This document shows positions 14,142-21,280 of a stretch of DNA of 23,616 nucleotides, in pieces. The stretch lies in contig CAMPJN010000014.1 in assembly GCA_946886875.1 (NCBI GenBank), positions 1-23,616 on the forward strand, read 5' to 3'. Source of the DNA: an uncultured Pseudomonas sp. GTDB taxonomy: Bacteria > Pseudomonadota > Gammaproteobacteria > Pseudomonadales > Pseudomonadaceae. How positions within the stretch are numbered: the first letter of the stretch is position 1; each line of letters begins with the position of its first letter. The notes beneath the pieces are model-generated. The model did no database searches. It saw only the letters and a list, made by a program, of their open reading frames with translations, and was not told the DNA's origin. A program made the translations under genes and the position numbers.

Positions 14142-14501
14142 ATGCACGCACACGAGAAAATCAATTACGTGGAATTCCCCGCCAAGGATCTGCAGGCGAC
14201 CAAGGCGTTCTTCGAGGCCGCGTTCGGCTGGGTCTTTGTCGATTACGGCCCGGAGTACACGGCGTTTTCCGGCCAAGGGCTCGACGGCGGCTTTTTCAAA
14301 GCCGATCTGGCGGCGTCGGTGGCAAAGGGCAGCGCGCTGATCGTGTTCTACAGCGAGCGCCTGGAAGAAACCTTGGGCAAAGTCGAAAGTGCCGGCGGGC
14401 GGATCGTCAAACCTATCTTTACCTTTCCCGGTGGCCGACGTTTTCACTTCGCCGAACCCAGCGGCAACGAGTTCGCGGTGTGGAGCGATGTGGGCGTTTG
14501 A
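14142..14501 (+). CDS. VOC (glyoxalase/bleomycin-resistance) superfamily protein
   Basis: A 119-residue single-module VOC protein. It starts MHAHEKINYVEFPAKDLQAT, then KAFFEAAFGWVFVDYGPEYTAF, and ends in HFAEPSGNEFAVWSD, the standard beta-alpha-beta-beta-beta halves. Likely metal-site positions are the Glu in YVEFPA and the Glu in NEFAVWSD. Such proteins act as dimeric dioxygenases, isomerases or binding proteins; the activity cannot be told from sequence. AAGGAG precedes the ATG at 14142, which decides the start over a longer frame. The cupin gene follows after 59 bp and may be co-transcribed. Confidence 0.87.
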   Translation: MHAHEKINYVEFPAKDLQATKAFFEAAFGWVFVDYGPEYTAFSGQGLDGGFFKADLAASVAKGSALIVFYSERLEETLGKVESAGGRIVKPIFTFPGGRRFHFAEPSGNEFAVWSDVGV

Positions 14502-14560
14502 TCGATAACCGCCAAGCACCTTGGCAGAACCCAGGCGCGAGCCGCAGCGAGAACAGCACG

Positions 14561-14887
14561 ATGCAAAGCGGAAATCTTTTTGCCGATACCACGCCCCCTG
14601 CCGAGGGCGAGCGTTTCGAAACCCTTCTGAAACACAGAAATCTTGTGATCGAGCGCATTCTCAGTTCGGCGGCGATAACCCCGAGCGAGTACGTGCAGGC
14701 GCAAGACGAATGGGTGCTGCTGGCCCACGGCGAAGCGCAAATGCAGGTCGACGGCAAGGCGGTGGCGCTCGCAGCGGGCGACTATCTGTTTTTGCCGGCA
14801 GGCATGCCGCATAAGGTGCTGCGAGTTTCCGAGGGCGCGATCTGGCTGGCGGTACACCTGCATCCAGAGCAGACGAAAAACACCTAA
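14561..14887 (+). CDS. Small cupin-domain protein
   Basis: A 108-residue single-domain cupin. The first cupin motif is degenerate (QDEWVLLAHGEAQMQVDGKA, with an acidic residue and His). The second follows as GDYLFLPAGMPHKVLRVSEG, with His available for metal binding. The N-terminal segment (NLFADTTPPAEGERFETLLK) is typical of small bacterial cupins of unknown role. The start at 14561 is chosen by family extent; the ribosome site is poor, which suggests translation coupled to the VOC gene upstream. Its stop overlaps by 4 bp with the stop of the convergent TetR gene. Confidence 0.83.
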   Translation: MQSGNLFADTTPPAEGERFETLLKHRNLVIERILSSAAITPSEYVQAQDEWVLLAHGEAQMQVDGKAVALAAGDYLFLPAGMPHKVLRVSEGAIWLAVHLHPEQTKNT

Positions 14888-15468
14888 CCCGGAGCGCGGG
14901 CGAAGCCTAGCACCGCATCGCGCATGGCGACTGCAATCGCCGCAGCTTGCGCTTCGTCGTGCACCGCCCGGGCGATCTGCAGCCCGCCGCTGAGCATGGC
15001 CAGGATGGCCCAGGCGCGCTCCCTGCGCAGCCTTGGCTCTAGGTGGGTCAGGCCGGTTTCCAGGGTCGCGACCACCTGTTCGATGCCTTGCTGGTAGACC
15101 GCGCGCACCTGCTCGCTGCCGCGCATCACCTCGCCGGTCAAGCCGGGCACGGCGCAACCGCCGGCGAGATTGGCGCGGTGCTCGCTACTGAAATAGTAAT
15201 CCACCAGGGCCAGTAGCCAGTCCTGCTGGGGGTCGGCAATGGCCTGTTGCATGGTCTGCTGAAAGTCCTTGAGCCCTGCATCGACCGCCGCCTCGAACGC
15301 CGCCGCCTTGGATGGGAAGTGCTTGTAGAAGGCTCCCGAGGTCACCCCGGCCTCACGGGCCAGGCCATCCACCCCCGCGCCGCCATAGCCCTCCAGACGA
15401 AAACCACGCCCGGCGGCCGCCAGGATGTTCACGGCAGTTTTCTGCTTTTGTTCCGGTGTGTAGCGCAT
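14884..15468 (-). CDS. TetR/AcrR-family transcriptional regulator
   Basis: A 194-residue repressor-type protein. The N-terminal helix-turn-helix is clear: VDGLAREAGVTSGAFYKHF at residues 33-51, preceded by ILAAAGRGFRLEGYGG. The C-terminal ligand domain contains GGCAVPGLTGEVMRG, a signature I associate with a common TetR subgroup whose targets are often small oxidoreductases. It is divergent from the tandem-YdhR gene at 15609. The 140-bp gap between them holds two 18-bp dyads over a sigma70-like promoter, so repression of that gene, and probably of itself, is likely. The ligand is unknown. Confidence 0.92.
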   Translation of the reverse strand: MRYTPEQKQKTAVNILAAAGRGFRLEGYGGAGVDGLAREAGVTSGAFYKHFPSKAAAFEAAVDAGLKDFQQTMQQAIADPQQDWLLALVDYYFSSEHRANLAGGCAVPGLTGEVMRGSEQVRAVYQQGIEQVVATLETGLTHLEPRLRRERAWAILAMLSGGLQIARAVHDEAQAAAIAVAMRDAVLGFARAPG

Positions 15469-15505
15469 AGGTAATTCTTCCGCCTGGCAGTAAGCGGCAT
15501 TGTAC

Positions 15506-15535
15506 TTGACAGGATAACGATCGCAATCCTATCTT
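15506..15535 (+). promoter_or_regulatory. Sigma70-like promoter for the tandem-YdhR gene
   Basis: TTGACA (15506-15511) and TATCTT (15530-15535) are separated by 18 bp. The start codon at 15609 is about 70 bp downstream. The spacer is almost entirely occupied by the first operator-like dyad. Confidence 0.6.
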
Positions 15536-15553
15536 AGATCACGGTCGTTATCC
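15512..15553. promoter_or_regulatory. Double TetR operator-like site
   Basis: Two 18-bp elements face each other: GGATAACGATCGCAATCC on the plus strand at 15512-15529 (itself a 14/18 palindrome centred on CGATCG) and GGATAACGACCGTGATCT on the minus strand at 15553-15536. Their centres are 24 bp apart. They overlap the spacer and -10 region of the promoter, ideal for repression by the adjacent TetR protein. The sites are seen in the sequence; the binding partner is inferred from position. Confidence 0.65.
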
Positions 15554-15608
15554 TACTGGATGCGCCGCCGTGAACAGGACGTACATTTCTCACTTACAGG
15601 AAAGCATC

Positions 15609-16238
15609 ATGCCGAAAGCCTTCGTCTACACCGAGCTGCAAATCGCCCTGCCCTTCGCCCAGGCGCCATGGCGCGAACTCAATGAGCAGATACGCGAGCA
15701 GCCGGGTTTCAAGAACAAAACCTGGCTGGCCGGGCTACTGAACCAGTCGGTCGGCGGTTTCTATGAGTTCGACTCGATCGCCAATGCGAAGAAGTTCGTT
15801 ACCGGCTACTTCCCCGCCGAGGCGCGTAAATTCGGTGTTGCGCAGACCACCCGGGTGTTCGATATGGATGTGGTCGAAGAGGCCAGCTGGCAAATGGGCT
15901 CGGTGTATTTCGGCGCCCGTGCCGAGCGCACGCCCGGCGCCTTCGTCTACACCGAAGTCCAGCTGTCGGCACCATTCGATCAGGCGCCTTGGCGCGCACT
16001 GAATCCGATCCTCAAAGTCCAACCGGGGCTGTTGCACAAGACCTGGTTGAGCGGCGCGGATAACCAATCGGTGGGCGGCTTCTACGCGTTCGACAACATC
16101 GATAACGCCCAGCGCTTCGTCACCGATTACTTCCCCACCGAGACCGCCGAGTTGAACGCGGCCTACACCACACGCCTGTTCGATGCCACGCCAAGCGAGC
16201 AGGCCAGCCGGGCGATGGGTTCGCCGCTTTACGCCTGA
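15609..16238 (+). CDS. Tandem-duplicated YdhR-like (putative monooxygenase) protein
   Basis: A 209-residue protein made of two successive YdhR-type domains about 107 residues apart. Domain 1 begins AFVYTELQIALPFAQAPWRE and domain 2 AFVYTEVQLSAPFDQAPWRA. Both contain KTWL, NQSVGGFY, FVT-YFP and TTR-FD segments at matching places. E. coli YdhR is a single domain of about 100 residues with a dimeric ferredoxin-like fold and proposed monooxygenase activity, so this chain probably folds as an internal dimer. AGGAAA lies before the ATG at 15609. It is controlled from the double operator-like site and followed by a 24-bp palindrome. The substrate is unknown. Confidence 0.85.
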   Translation: MPKAFVYTELQIALPFAQAPWRELNEQIREQPGFKNKTWLAGLLNQSVGGFYEFDSIANAKKFVTGYFPAEARKFGVAQTTRVFDMDVVEEASWQMGSVYFGARAERTPGAFVYTEVQLSAPFDQAPWRALNPILKVQPGLLHKTWLSGADNQSVGGFYAFDNIDNAQRFVTDYFPTETAELNAAYTTRLFDATPSEQASRAMGSPLYA

Positions 16239-16245
16239 TGCAGGA

Positions 16246-16269
16246 GATACGCCCCCGCGGGGGCGTATC
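16246..16269. terminator. Perfect 24-bp palindrome after the tandem-YdhR gene
   Basis: GATACGCCCC..GGGGCGTATC with a CGCG centre forms a very stable hairpin 8 bp after the stop codon. No T tract follows on the plus strand, so it is a hairpin-type transcript end or a stabiliser rather than a classical terminator. Confidence 0.5.
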
Positions 16270-16321
16270 GCTCAACCGCGCCGAATACGGCCGGACGTGC
16301 CATTTTCAAGGAACAGATTGC

Positions 16322-16777
16322 ATGACCGAAAATCCAAAAAACCAGGACGAAGCCCCGCCGCCCAACCGTTTGCTGCATACGATGCTGCGCATCGGCGACC
16401 TAGAACGCTCGCTGAGGTTTTATACCGAAAAACTGGGCATGCGTGTGTTGCGTCGGCAGGACTACCCCAGCGGGCGTTTCACCCTGGCATTCGTCGGCTA
16501 TGAAGACGAACACGCAGGCGCGGTGCTGGAGCTGACCCATAACTGGGATCGCCAGGCGTACGAGCACGGCAGCGCGTTCGGCCATATCGCGCTGGCGGTG
16601 ACGGATATCCATGCGACCTGCGCCCGGCTGAAGACCGCCGGAGTGAACATGGTACGGGCGCCCGGCCCCATGACCGCCATTGCGGCAGGCCACAAACAAA
16701 GCGAAATCATCGCCTTTATCGAGGACCCTGACGGTTATCGCATCGAGCTGATCGAAACCGCGCCTGCTCTGCTTTAA
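16322..16777 (+). CDS. gloA: Lactoylglutathione lyase (glyoxalase I)
   Basis: A 151-residue enzyme converting the glutathione-methylglyoxal hemithioacetal to S-lactoylglutathione, a cytoplasmic detoxification step. The four metal ligands are in place: His19 (LLHTMLRI), Glu70 (AVLELTHN), His88 (FGHIALAV) and Glu142 (YRIELIE). The first two spacings (51 and 18) equal those of the E. coli Ni(II) enzyme. The third is 54 instead of 48 because of about six extra residues around MTAIAAGHKQSE. There is also a 15-residue N-terminal extension. AAGGAA precedes the ATG at 16322. No large Zn-type insertion is present. Family assignment is firm; metal preference is inferred. Confidence 0.92.
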   Translation: MTENPKNQDEAPPPNRLLHTMLRIGDLERSLRFYTEKLGMRVLRRQDYPSGRFTLAFVGYEDEHAGAVLELTHNWDRQAYEHGSAFGHIALAVTDIHATCARLKTAGVNMVRAPGPMTAIAAGHKQSEIIAFIEDPDGYRIELIETAPALL

Positions 16778-16950
16778 GATCCCAGCAATCGGGGAAAAGG
16801 CGGGAGTGGGGATTTTCGCTCATCCCCGCAACCGTACGGCTGGCGGCGCGCGCACTGGCGGAACCTCCCTCTGCGTCGCTGCTCAAATCGCTTGCTGCGA
16901 CCATTCGCGCACGAGTGTTGGTTATGGATATCGCTGAAGAGCCTCGGATT

Positions 16951-17340
16951 ATGGATATCGGCGCGGTTAAAGAGTTTTGCTTGAGCTTGCCGGGCGCCCA
17001 GGAACAACTCCTGGGCGAGCCTGCCAATGTGCTGATTTATGCCGTCGGCGGTAAGCAGTTCGCCTATTTCAAGACCAGCGAACCCCAGCGCTGGCGCTTC
17101 AGCATCCGCGTGACGCCCGCCAGGTTTATCGAGTTGACCGATCAGCCCGCGGTGAATCCCGCGCGCTATATGCATCGCTTTCATTGGGTATCCATCGTCA
17201 ACACCCAGGCGTTCGACCAGGGCTACCTCAAGCAGCTGATCGAATGGTCATACCGAAAGGCGTTCAGCAGCTTACCCAAGAAAACTCAGCGCACCCTTGG
17301 CCCGGCCCAGGTATCGGGCTCGGCTGCAGCGGATGCCTGA
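16951..17340 (+). CDS. MmcQ/YjbR family DNA-binding-fold protein
   Basis: A 129-residue protein of the MmcQ/YjbR family (CyaY-like fold, sometimes called double-wing DNA-binding). The family N-terminus MDIGAVKEFCLSLPGAQE is evident, followed by VLIYAVGGKQFAYF, NPARYMHRFHWVSI and LIEWSYRKAFSSLPKKT. The biological role is not defined. The start at 16951 gives the family length; in-frame alternatives are ATG 16924 and GTG 16915. The 12-bp string TTATGGATATCG around the chosen start is repeated exactly around the 16924 ATG, so the start is ambiguous. The 173 bp before it (16778-16950) contain nothing I can identify. The GNAT gene follows after 30 bp. Confidence 0.8.
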   Translation: MDIGAVKEFCLSLPGAQEQLLGEPANVLIYAVGGKQFAYFKTSEPQRWRFSIRVTPARFIELTDQPAVNPARYMHRFHWVSIVNTQAFDQGYLKQLIEWSYRKAFSSLPKKTQRTLGPAQVSGSAAADA

Positions 17341-17370
17341 GCCCCCCTTTCACATGGACGGCCCACCGAG

Positions 17371-17886
17371 ATGAATATCAGCGAAGCCACAATTAACGGG
17401 TTGAGCACCATCGCCATGCTGATCAGCGAAGCCAATAAGGACGTGGCCCTGCGCTTCGGCCTGAATGCGATCAACTGCCCGAAACACCCATCGTTCTGCA
17501 CCGCCGAGTGGGTAAAGGCCGACTTTGCCCGCGGCGAGAAGTATTTCGTCATCGCCGAAAACGCCACGCCAATCGGTTGCGTCGCCTATGAAAGCCCGCG
17601 CGCCGGTATCGCCTATCTGAACCGGCTTTCGGTGCTGCCCAAACACCGTAAACGCGGCGTTGGCACCCGACTGGTCGAGCATTTCATTCAGTACGCCGAA
17701 GCGCAGCTGGTGCAGACCATCAGCATCGGCGTGATCGAGCAGCACACCGAGCTGCAGCGCTGGTATCGGGCGCTGGGCTTCAAGGATGGCGAGAGCAAAG
17801 AGTTCCCGCACCTGCCCTTCGTGGTCAAGTACATGAGTTATAGCCTGGCGCCGGAGGTTGCCGTGTCCACGAATCTGCGTACCTAG
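17371..17886 (+). CDS. GNAT-family N-acetyltransferase
   Basis: A 171-residue acetyltransferase using acetyl-CoA. Motif A is well formed: LNRLSVLPKHRKRGVGTRLV at about residues 83-102, with RKRGVG as the pyrophosphate-binding loop. It is followed by motif B-like ISIGVIEQHTELQRWYRALG, including the RWYRALGF end typical of GNATs. The first 45 residues are atypical and may shape the acceptor site. The acceptor is unknown. It lies 30 bp after the MmcQ/YjbR gene in the same direction and 72 bp before the TfoX-domain gene, so shared transcription is plausible. The ribosome site is weak. Confidence 0.87.
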   Translation: MNISEATINGLSTIAMLISEANKDVALRFGLNAINCPKHPSFCTAEWVKADFARGEKYFVIAENATPIGCVAYESPRAGIAYLNRLSVLPKHRKRGVGTRLVEHFIQYAEAQLVQTISIGVIEQHTELQRWYRALGFKDGESKEFPHLPFVVKYMSYSLAPEVAVSTNLRT

Positions 17887-17958
17887 CAGCTCGGCGGACT
17901 TGCCGCGCGGCAGCGGGCATCTATACCTGGCGTGTTCGCCAAGCATTGCGGAGGGCTT

Positions 17959-18336
17959 ATGAGCTACGACGAAGGCATAGCCGAGCGGGTGAGAATGGCG
18001 CTCGCGGGCCAGGAAGAGGTGGTCGAGAAGAAGATGTTCGGCGGCCTGGCCTTTATGCTCAGGGGCAATATGTGTTGCGGCGTGCAGGGCACCGACCTGA
18101 TGCTGCGCGTGGGCACCGAGCGCTACGCGGCGGCGCTGGAAGAGCCCGATGCGCGGAAGATGGATTTCACCGGGAAGGTGCTGAGCGGGTTTATCTATGT
18201 CGATCAAACCGCTGCCGATGCCCAGGCGCGACTGCCCCTGTGGCTCGATCGGGCGCTCGAATATGTCGCCACGCTGCCCAGCAAACAAAGCAAAGCGCAG
18301 CTACGCCGCAGTCACATCAGCAGAGGTCGATCATGA
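17959..18336 (+). CDS. TfoX N-terminal-domain protein
   Basis: A 125-residue protein made of the TfoX_N domain only. The pattern KKMFGGLAFMLRGNMCCGV, then DLMLRVGTERYAAAL, then MDFTGKVLSGFIYVD is typical of stand-alone TfoX_N proteins, which lack the C-terminal domain of the competence regulator TfoX/Sxy. It should not be read as a competence gene on this basis. GGAGGG sits five bases before the ATG at 17959. Its stop overlaps the next start as ATGA, so translation of the esterase gene is probably coupled to it. Confidence 0.88.
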   Translation: MSYDEGIAERVRMALAGQEEVVEKKMFGGLAFMLRGNMCCGVQGTDLMLRVGTERYAAALEEPDARKMDFTGKVLSGFIYVDQTAADAQARLPLWLDRALEYVATLPSKQSKAQLRRSHISRGRS

Positions 18337-19262
18337 ACGCCATCGCGACGTGCAGGGCAACAGTTATCCTCGCCATGCTGGGCCTGTTCGCCGCCTCCGT
18401 GGCCCATGCCGCGCAGGACGCGCGGCAAACGCTCAAGGTTAACGGCAGCGAGCGCAGCTATGTGGTGCGTGCCGCGCACCTAGGGGCGAATCAGCCAACT
18501 GAGCGCGTGCCCCTGGTGTTGGTCCTGCATGGTGGTGGCGGTAATGCGGCCATTGCCGAAAACATGAGCGGCTTCACTGCGAAAGCCAGACAGGAAGGCT
18601 TTATCGTCGCCTATCCCGAGGGCAGCGGGCGGTTCGCGGGCAAACTCCTGACCTGGAATGCCGGCCATTGCTGCGGCTATGCGATGAAGCGGAATATCGA
18701 CGATGTGGCCTTTATCAGCGCGCTAATCGAGCGCCTGATCGCGGATTATCCGGTCGATCCGCAGCGGGTCTATGTAACCGGCATGTCCAATGGCGGCCTG
18801 ATGAGCCATCGCCTCGGCATCGAACTGTCGGACAAACTCGCCGCCATCGCCCCGCTGGTCGCCACACTGTTCGGCGACGAGCCGCAGCCGCGCGGCCCGG
18901 TCGCCGCGCTGATGATCAACGGCATGCTCGACAAGGCGGTGCCCCACCTCGGCGGCCCTCCTGGCGGGCGCGTTAGCGATGCCTGGGACGGCACGCCAAC
19001 CAAGCCGGCGCTGGCGCAGGCGAGCTTCTGGGCGAAGGCGAACGGCTGCGCCGCGACTCCGGCACAACAGGACCATGGCCGCTACCTGCTATGGCGCTAC
19101 ACCTGTGCGCCCGGTGGGGCCGTCGAGTTGTATCTGCTCAAGGACAATGGCCATGCCTGGCCGGGCGGACAGCCGGGAAGTCGCAGGGGCGATACGCCCA
19201 GTTCAGCGCTGAACGCGACGGATGTCATTTGGCGGTTTTTTCAGGCTCAGTCGAAACGCTAG
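18333..19262 (+). CDS. Secreted PHB-depolymerase / CE1-type esterase
   Basis: A 309-residue exported serine esterase (LpqC/PHB depolymerase, CE1 family). The signal peptide ends at AHA near residue 26. The oxyanion motif LVLHGGGGN lies at 64-71. The nucleophile is Ser152 in GMSNGG, the acid Asp200 in NGMLDKAVP, and the base His274 in DNGHAWPGG. GHCCGYA (residues 111-117) supplies a Cys pair usual in feruloyl-esterase-like members, often used for disulfides. Candidate substrates are short-chain polyesters or aryl esters such as feruloylated carbohydrates; the sequence does not decide. AGAGG is six bases before the ATG, which overlaps the TfoX-domain gene by 4 bp. Confidence 0.9.
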   Translation: MNAIATCRATVILAMLGLFAASVAHAAQDARQTLKVNGSERSYVVRAAHLGANQPTERVPLVLVLHGGGGNAAIAENMSGFTAKARQEGFIVAYPEGSGRFAGKLLTWNAGHCCGYAMKRNIDDVAFISALIERLIADYPVDPQRVYVTGMSNGGLMSHRLGIELSDKLAAIAPLVATLFGDEPQPRGPVAALMINGMLDKAVPHLGGPPGGRVSDAWDGTPTKPALAQASFWAKANGCAATPAQQDHGRYLLWRYTCAPGGAVELYLLKDNGHAWPGGQPGSRRGDTPSSALNATDVIWRFFQAQSKR

Positions 19263-19383
19263 CAGTCGTCAATTCTCTTCCAGCGGCATCGCTCTGGTAG
19301 ATCCTATGTCCCTGCGCAAGTTTTTTGGTCGACCATGGTTGGGTCAAACGGTGTATTCGACCGCCACACGGCAAAAGCAACGC

Positions 19384-19464
19384 GCAACCCGGGCTACCAG
19401 AGCCGATTTCGAAGCCTTGCCCACCGCAGAGCGCAGCGGCGGACAAGCCTTCGGCATGTCCGCC
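19384..19464. repeat. Extragenic repeat region between esterase and spuH genes
   Basis: GCAACCCGGGCTAC (19384-19397) is the inverse of 3215-3228. A hairpin with GGCGGACA (19438-19445) and TGTCCGCC (19457-19464) arms, extended by three inner pairs, lies 9 bp past the spuH stop and probably marks its transcript end. The rest of the 210-bp gap 19263-19472 holds no gene I can support. Confidence 0.6.
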
Positions 19465-19472
19465 CTACTCGG

Positions 19473-20372
19473 CTAGGCCACGGCGTGCTGCTGCGACGGG
19501 TCGCGGCGGCTGTCGGGGCCGCTTTGCAGGTTGGCGCCGGTACTTTCGTCCATGGCTTGCTGGATGGCTTTCTTGCGCGCTCCTTCGGCGCGGTGGGCGA
19601 AGAACCAGATCAGGAAGGTGATCAGCGACACCGAGAGCAGGATCAGGCTGGCCACCGCGTTGATTTCCGGCTTCACGCCCATGCGCACGGCGGAGAAAAC
19701 TTCCATCGGCAGGGTAGTGGAACCAGGGCCGGAGACGAAGCTGGCGAGTACCAGATCGTCCAGCGACAAGGCGAACGACATCATGCCGCCGGCCGCCAAC
19801 GAGGGCGCGATCATCGGGATGGTGATCAGGAAGAACACCTTCCAGGGCTTGGCGCCCAGGTCCATGGCCGCCTCTTCGATGGACATGTCCAACTCGCGCA
19901 AGCGCGCCGACACCACCACCGAGACATAGGCGGCGCAGAAGGTGGTGTGAGCGATCCAGATGGTCAGCACGCCACGCTCAGCCGGCCAGCCGATCAGTTG
20001 CGCCATGGCCACGAATAGCAGCAACAGCGATAGACCGGTAATCACTTCAGGCATCACCAGCGGCGCGGTGACCAGACCACCGAACAGGGTGCGGCCCTTG
20101 AAGCGGGTTACCCGGGTCAGCACGAAGGCTGCCATGGTACCCAGCGCCACCGCGGCAACCGCGGTGTAGCAGGCGATTTCCAGGGAACGCATCACCGCGC
20201 TCATCAACTGGGTGTTGTCGAGCAGGCCGATATACCACTTCAGCGACCAGCCGCCCCACACAGTGACCAGGCGCGAGCCGTTGAACGAGTAGATCACCAG
20301 GATCAGCATCGGCAGGTAGATAAAGATCAGGCCGGCCCACAGCATGATGTTGGAGAAACGGTACTTGCTCAT
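19473..20372 (-). CDS. spuH: Polyamine ABC transporter permease, PotI/SpuH type
   Basis: A 299-residue inner-membrane permease with about six transmembrane helices. It starts MSKYRFSNIMLWAGLIFIYL and has the cytoplasmic EAA loop EEAAMDLGAKPWKVFFLITI that docks onto the ATPase. The hydrophilic C-terminal tail after FFAHRAEG is about 35 residues. It pairs with SpuG as the channel for putrescine or spermidine uptake. Its ATG overlaps the spuG stop by 4 bp, so the two are translationally coupled. Gene order and PotI similarity make the assignment firm. Confidence 0.93.
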   Translation of the reverse strand: MSKYRFSNIMLWAGLIFIYLPMLILVIYSFNGSRLVTVWGGWSLKWYIGLLDNTQLMSAVMRSLEIACYTAVAAVALGTMAAFVLTRVTRFKGRTLFGGLVTAPLVMPEVITGLSLLLLFVAMAQLIGWPAERGVLTIWIAHTTFCAAYVSVVVSARLRELDMSIEEAAMDLGAKPWKVFFLITIPMIAPSLAAGGMMSFALSLDDLVLASFVSGPGSTTLPMEVFSAVRMGVKPEINAVASLILLSVSLITFLIWFFAHRAEGARKKAIQQAMDESTGANLQSGPDSRRDPSQQHAVA

Positions 20373-21280
20373 GCTCTGCCCTCCATCTCTTTGGCTTGGT
20401 TACGATTGAAGAGGATGATCGGCACGATCAGGATCGCCAGCATCACCACCGCCAGGGCGGAGGCCACCGGCCAGTCACGGTTGTTGAAGAACTCCTGCCA
20501 GAGCACCTTGCCGATCATCAGCGTCTCCGGACCACCAAGCAGCTCGGGGATGACGAATTCGCCGACCACCGGAATGAACACCAGCATGCAGCCGGCGATG
20601 ATGCCGTTTTTCGACAGCGGCACAGTGATTTTCCAGAAGCTGTTGAAGTTGCTCGAGCCCAGGTCGGACGCTGCCTCCAGCAGACTCTGGTCGTGCTTCA
20701 CCAGGTTGGCGAACAGCGGCAGGATCATAAAGGGCAGATACGAATAGACCACGCCGATATACACCGCGACATTGGTGTTAAGGATGCGGATCGGTTCGTC
20801 GATCAGGCCGATGCCGAGCAGGAAGCTGTTAAGCAGGCCGTTGCTGCTGAGGATGCCCATCCAGGCGTAGACGCGGATCAGGATCGCGGTCCAGGTCGGC
20901 ATCATGATCAGCAGCAGGAATACCGTCTGCATTTCCTTATCGGCGCGGGCGATGGCATAGGCCATCGGGTAGCCGATCAGCAAACACAGCAAGGTGCTGA
21001 AAAACGCCATCTTCAGCGAGCCGAGGTAGGCGGCCAGATAGAGGTCGTCCTCACTGAGGAAGATGTAGTTGCTCAGGTTGATCACCATCGACAGCTTGCC
21101 TTCCACCCAGGTGTAAATCTCGGTGTACGGCGGGATGGCCACCGCGGCCTCGGCGAAGCTGATCTTCAGAACGATGATGAATGGCAGTAGAAAGAACAGG
21201 AACAACCAGAGGAAGGGCACCCCGATTACGAAGTGCCGGCCCTTGGGCAGACGACGGCTGAGGCTTCGGGAAATATTCAT
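20369..21280 (-). CDS. spuG: Polyamine ABC transporter permease, PotH/SpuG type
   Basis: A 303-residue inner-membrane permease with six predicted helices. The N-terminal helix FVIGVPFLWLFLFFLLPFII is followed by a long periplasmic loop (IPPYTEIYTWVEGKLSMVIN), usual for PotH/PotB proteins. The EAA loop is LEAASDLGSSNFNSFWKITV. The segment PVVGEFVIPELLGGPETLMI is conserved in polyamine permeases. It overlaps spuF and spuH by 4 bp on each side and is the partner of SpuH in the channel. Confidence 0.93.
   Translation of the reverse strand: MNISRSLSRRLPKGRHFVIGVPFLWLFLFFLLPFIIVLKISFAEAAVAIPPYTEIYTWVEGKLSMVINLSNYIFLSEDDLYLAAYLGSLKMAFFSTLLCLLIGYPMAYAIARADKEMQTVFLLLIMMPTWTAILIRVYAWMGILSSNGLLNSFLLGIGLIDEPIRILNTNVAVYIGVVYSYLPFMILPLFANLVKHDQSLLEAASDLGSSNFNSFWKITVPLSKNGIIAGCMLVFIPVVGEFVIPELLGGPETLMIGKVLWQEFFNNRDWPVASALAVVMLAILIVPIILFNRNQAKEMEGRA

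Noticed and set aside
17959..18336. TfoX-domain protein as a natural-competence regulator
   Set aside because: Only the N-terminal domain is present and no competence genes are nearby. Stand-alone TfoX_N proteins are common and have no shown competence role.
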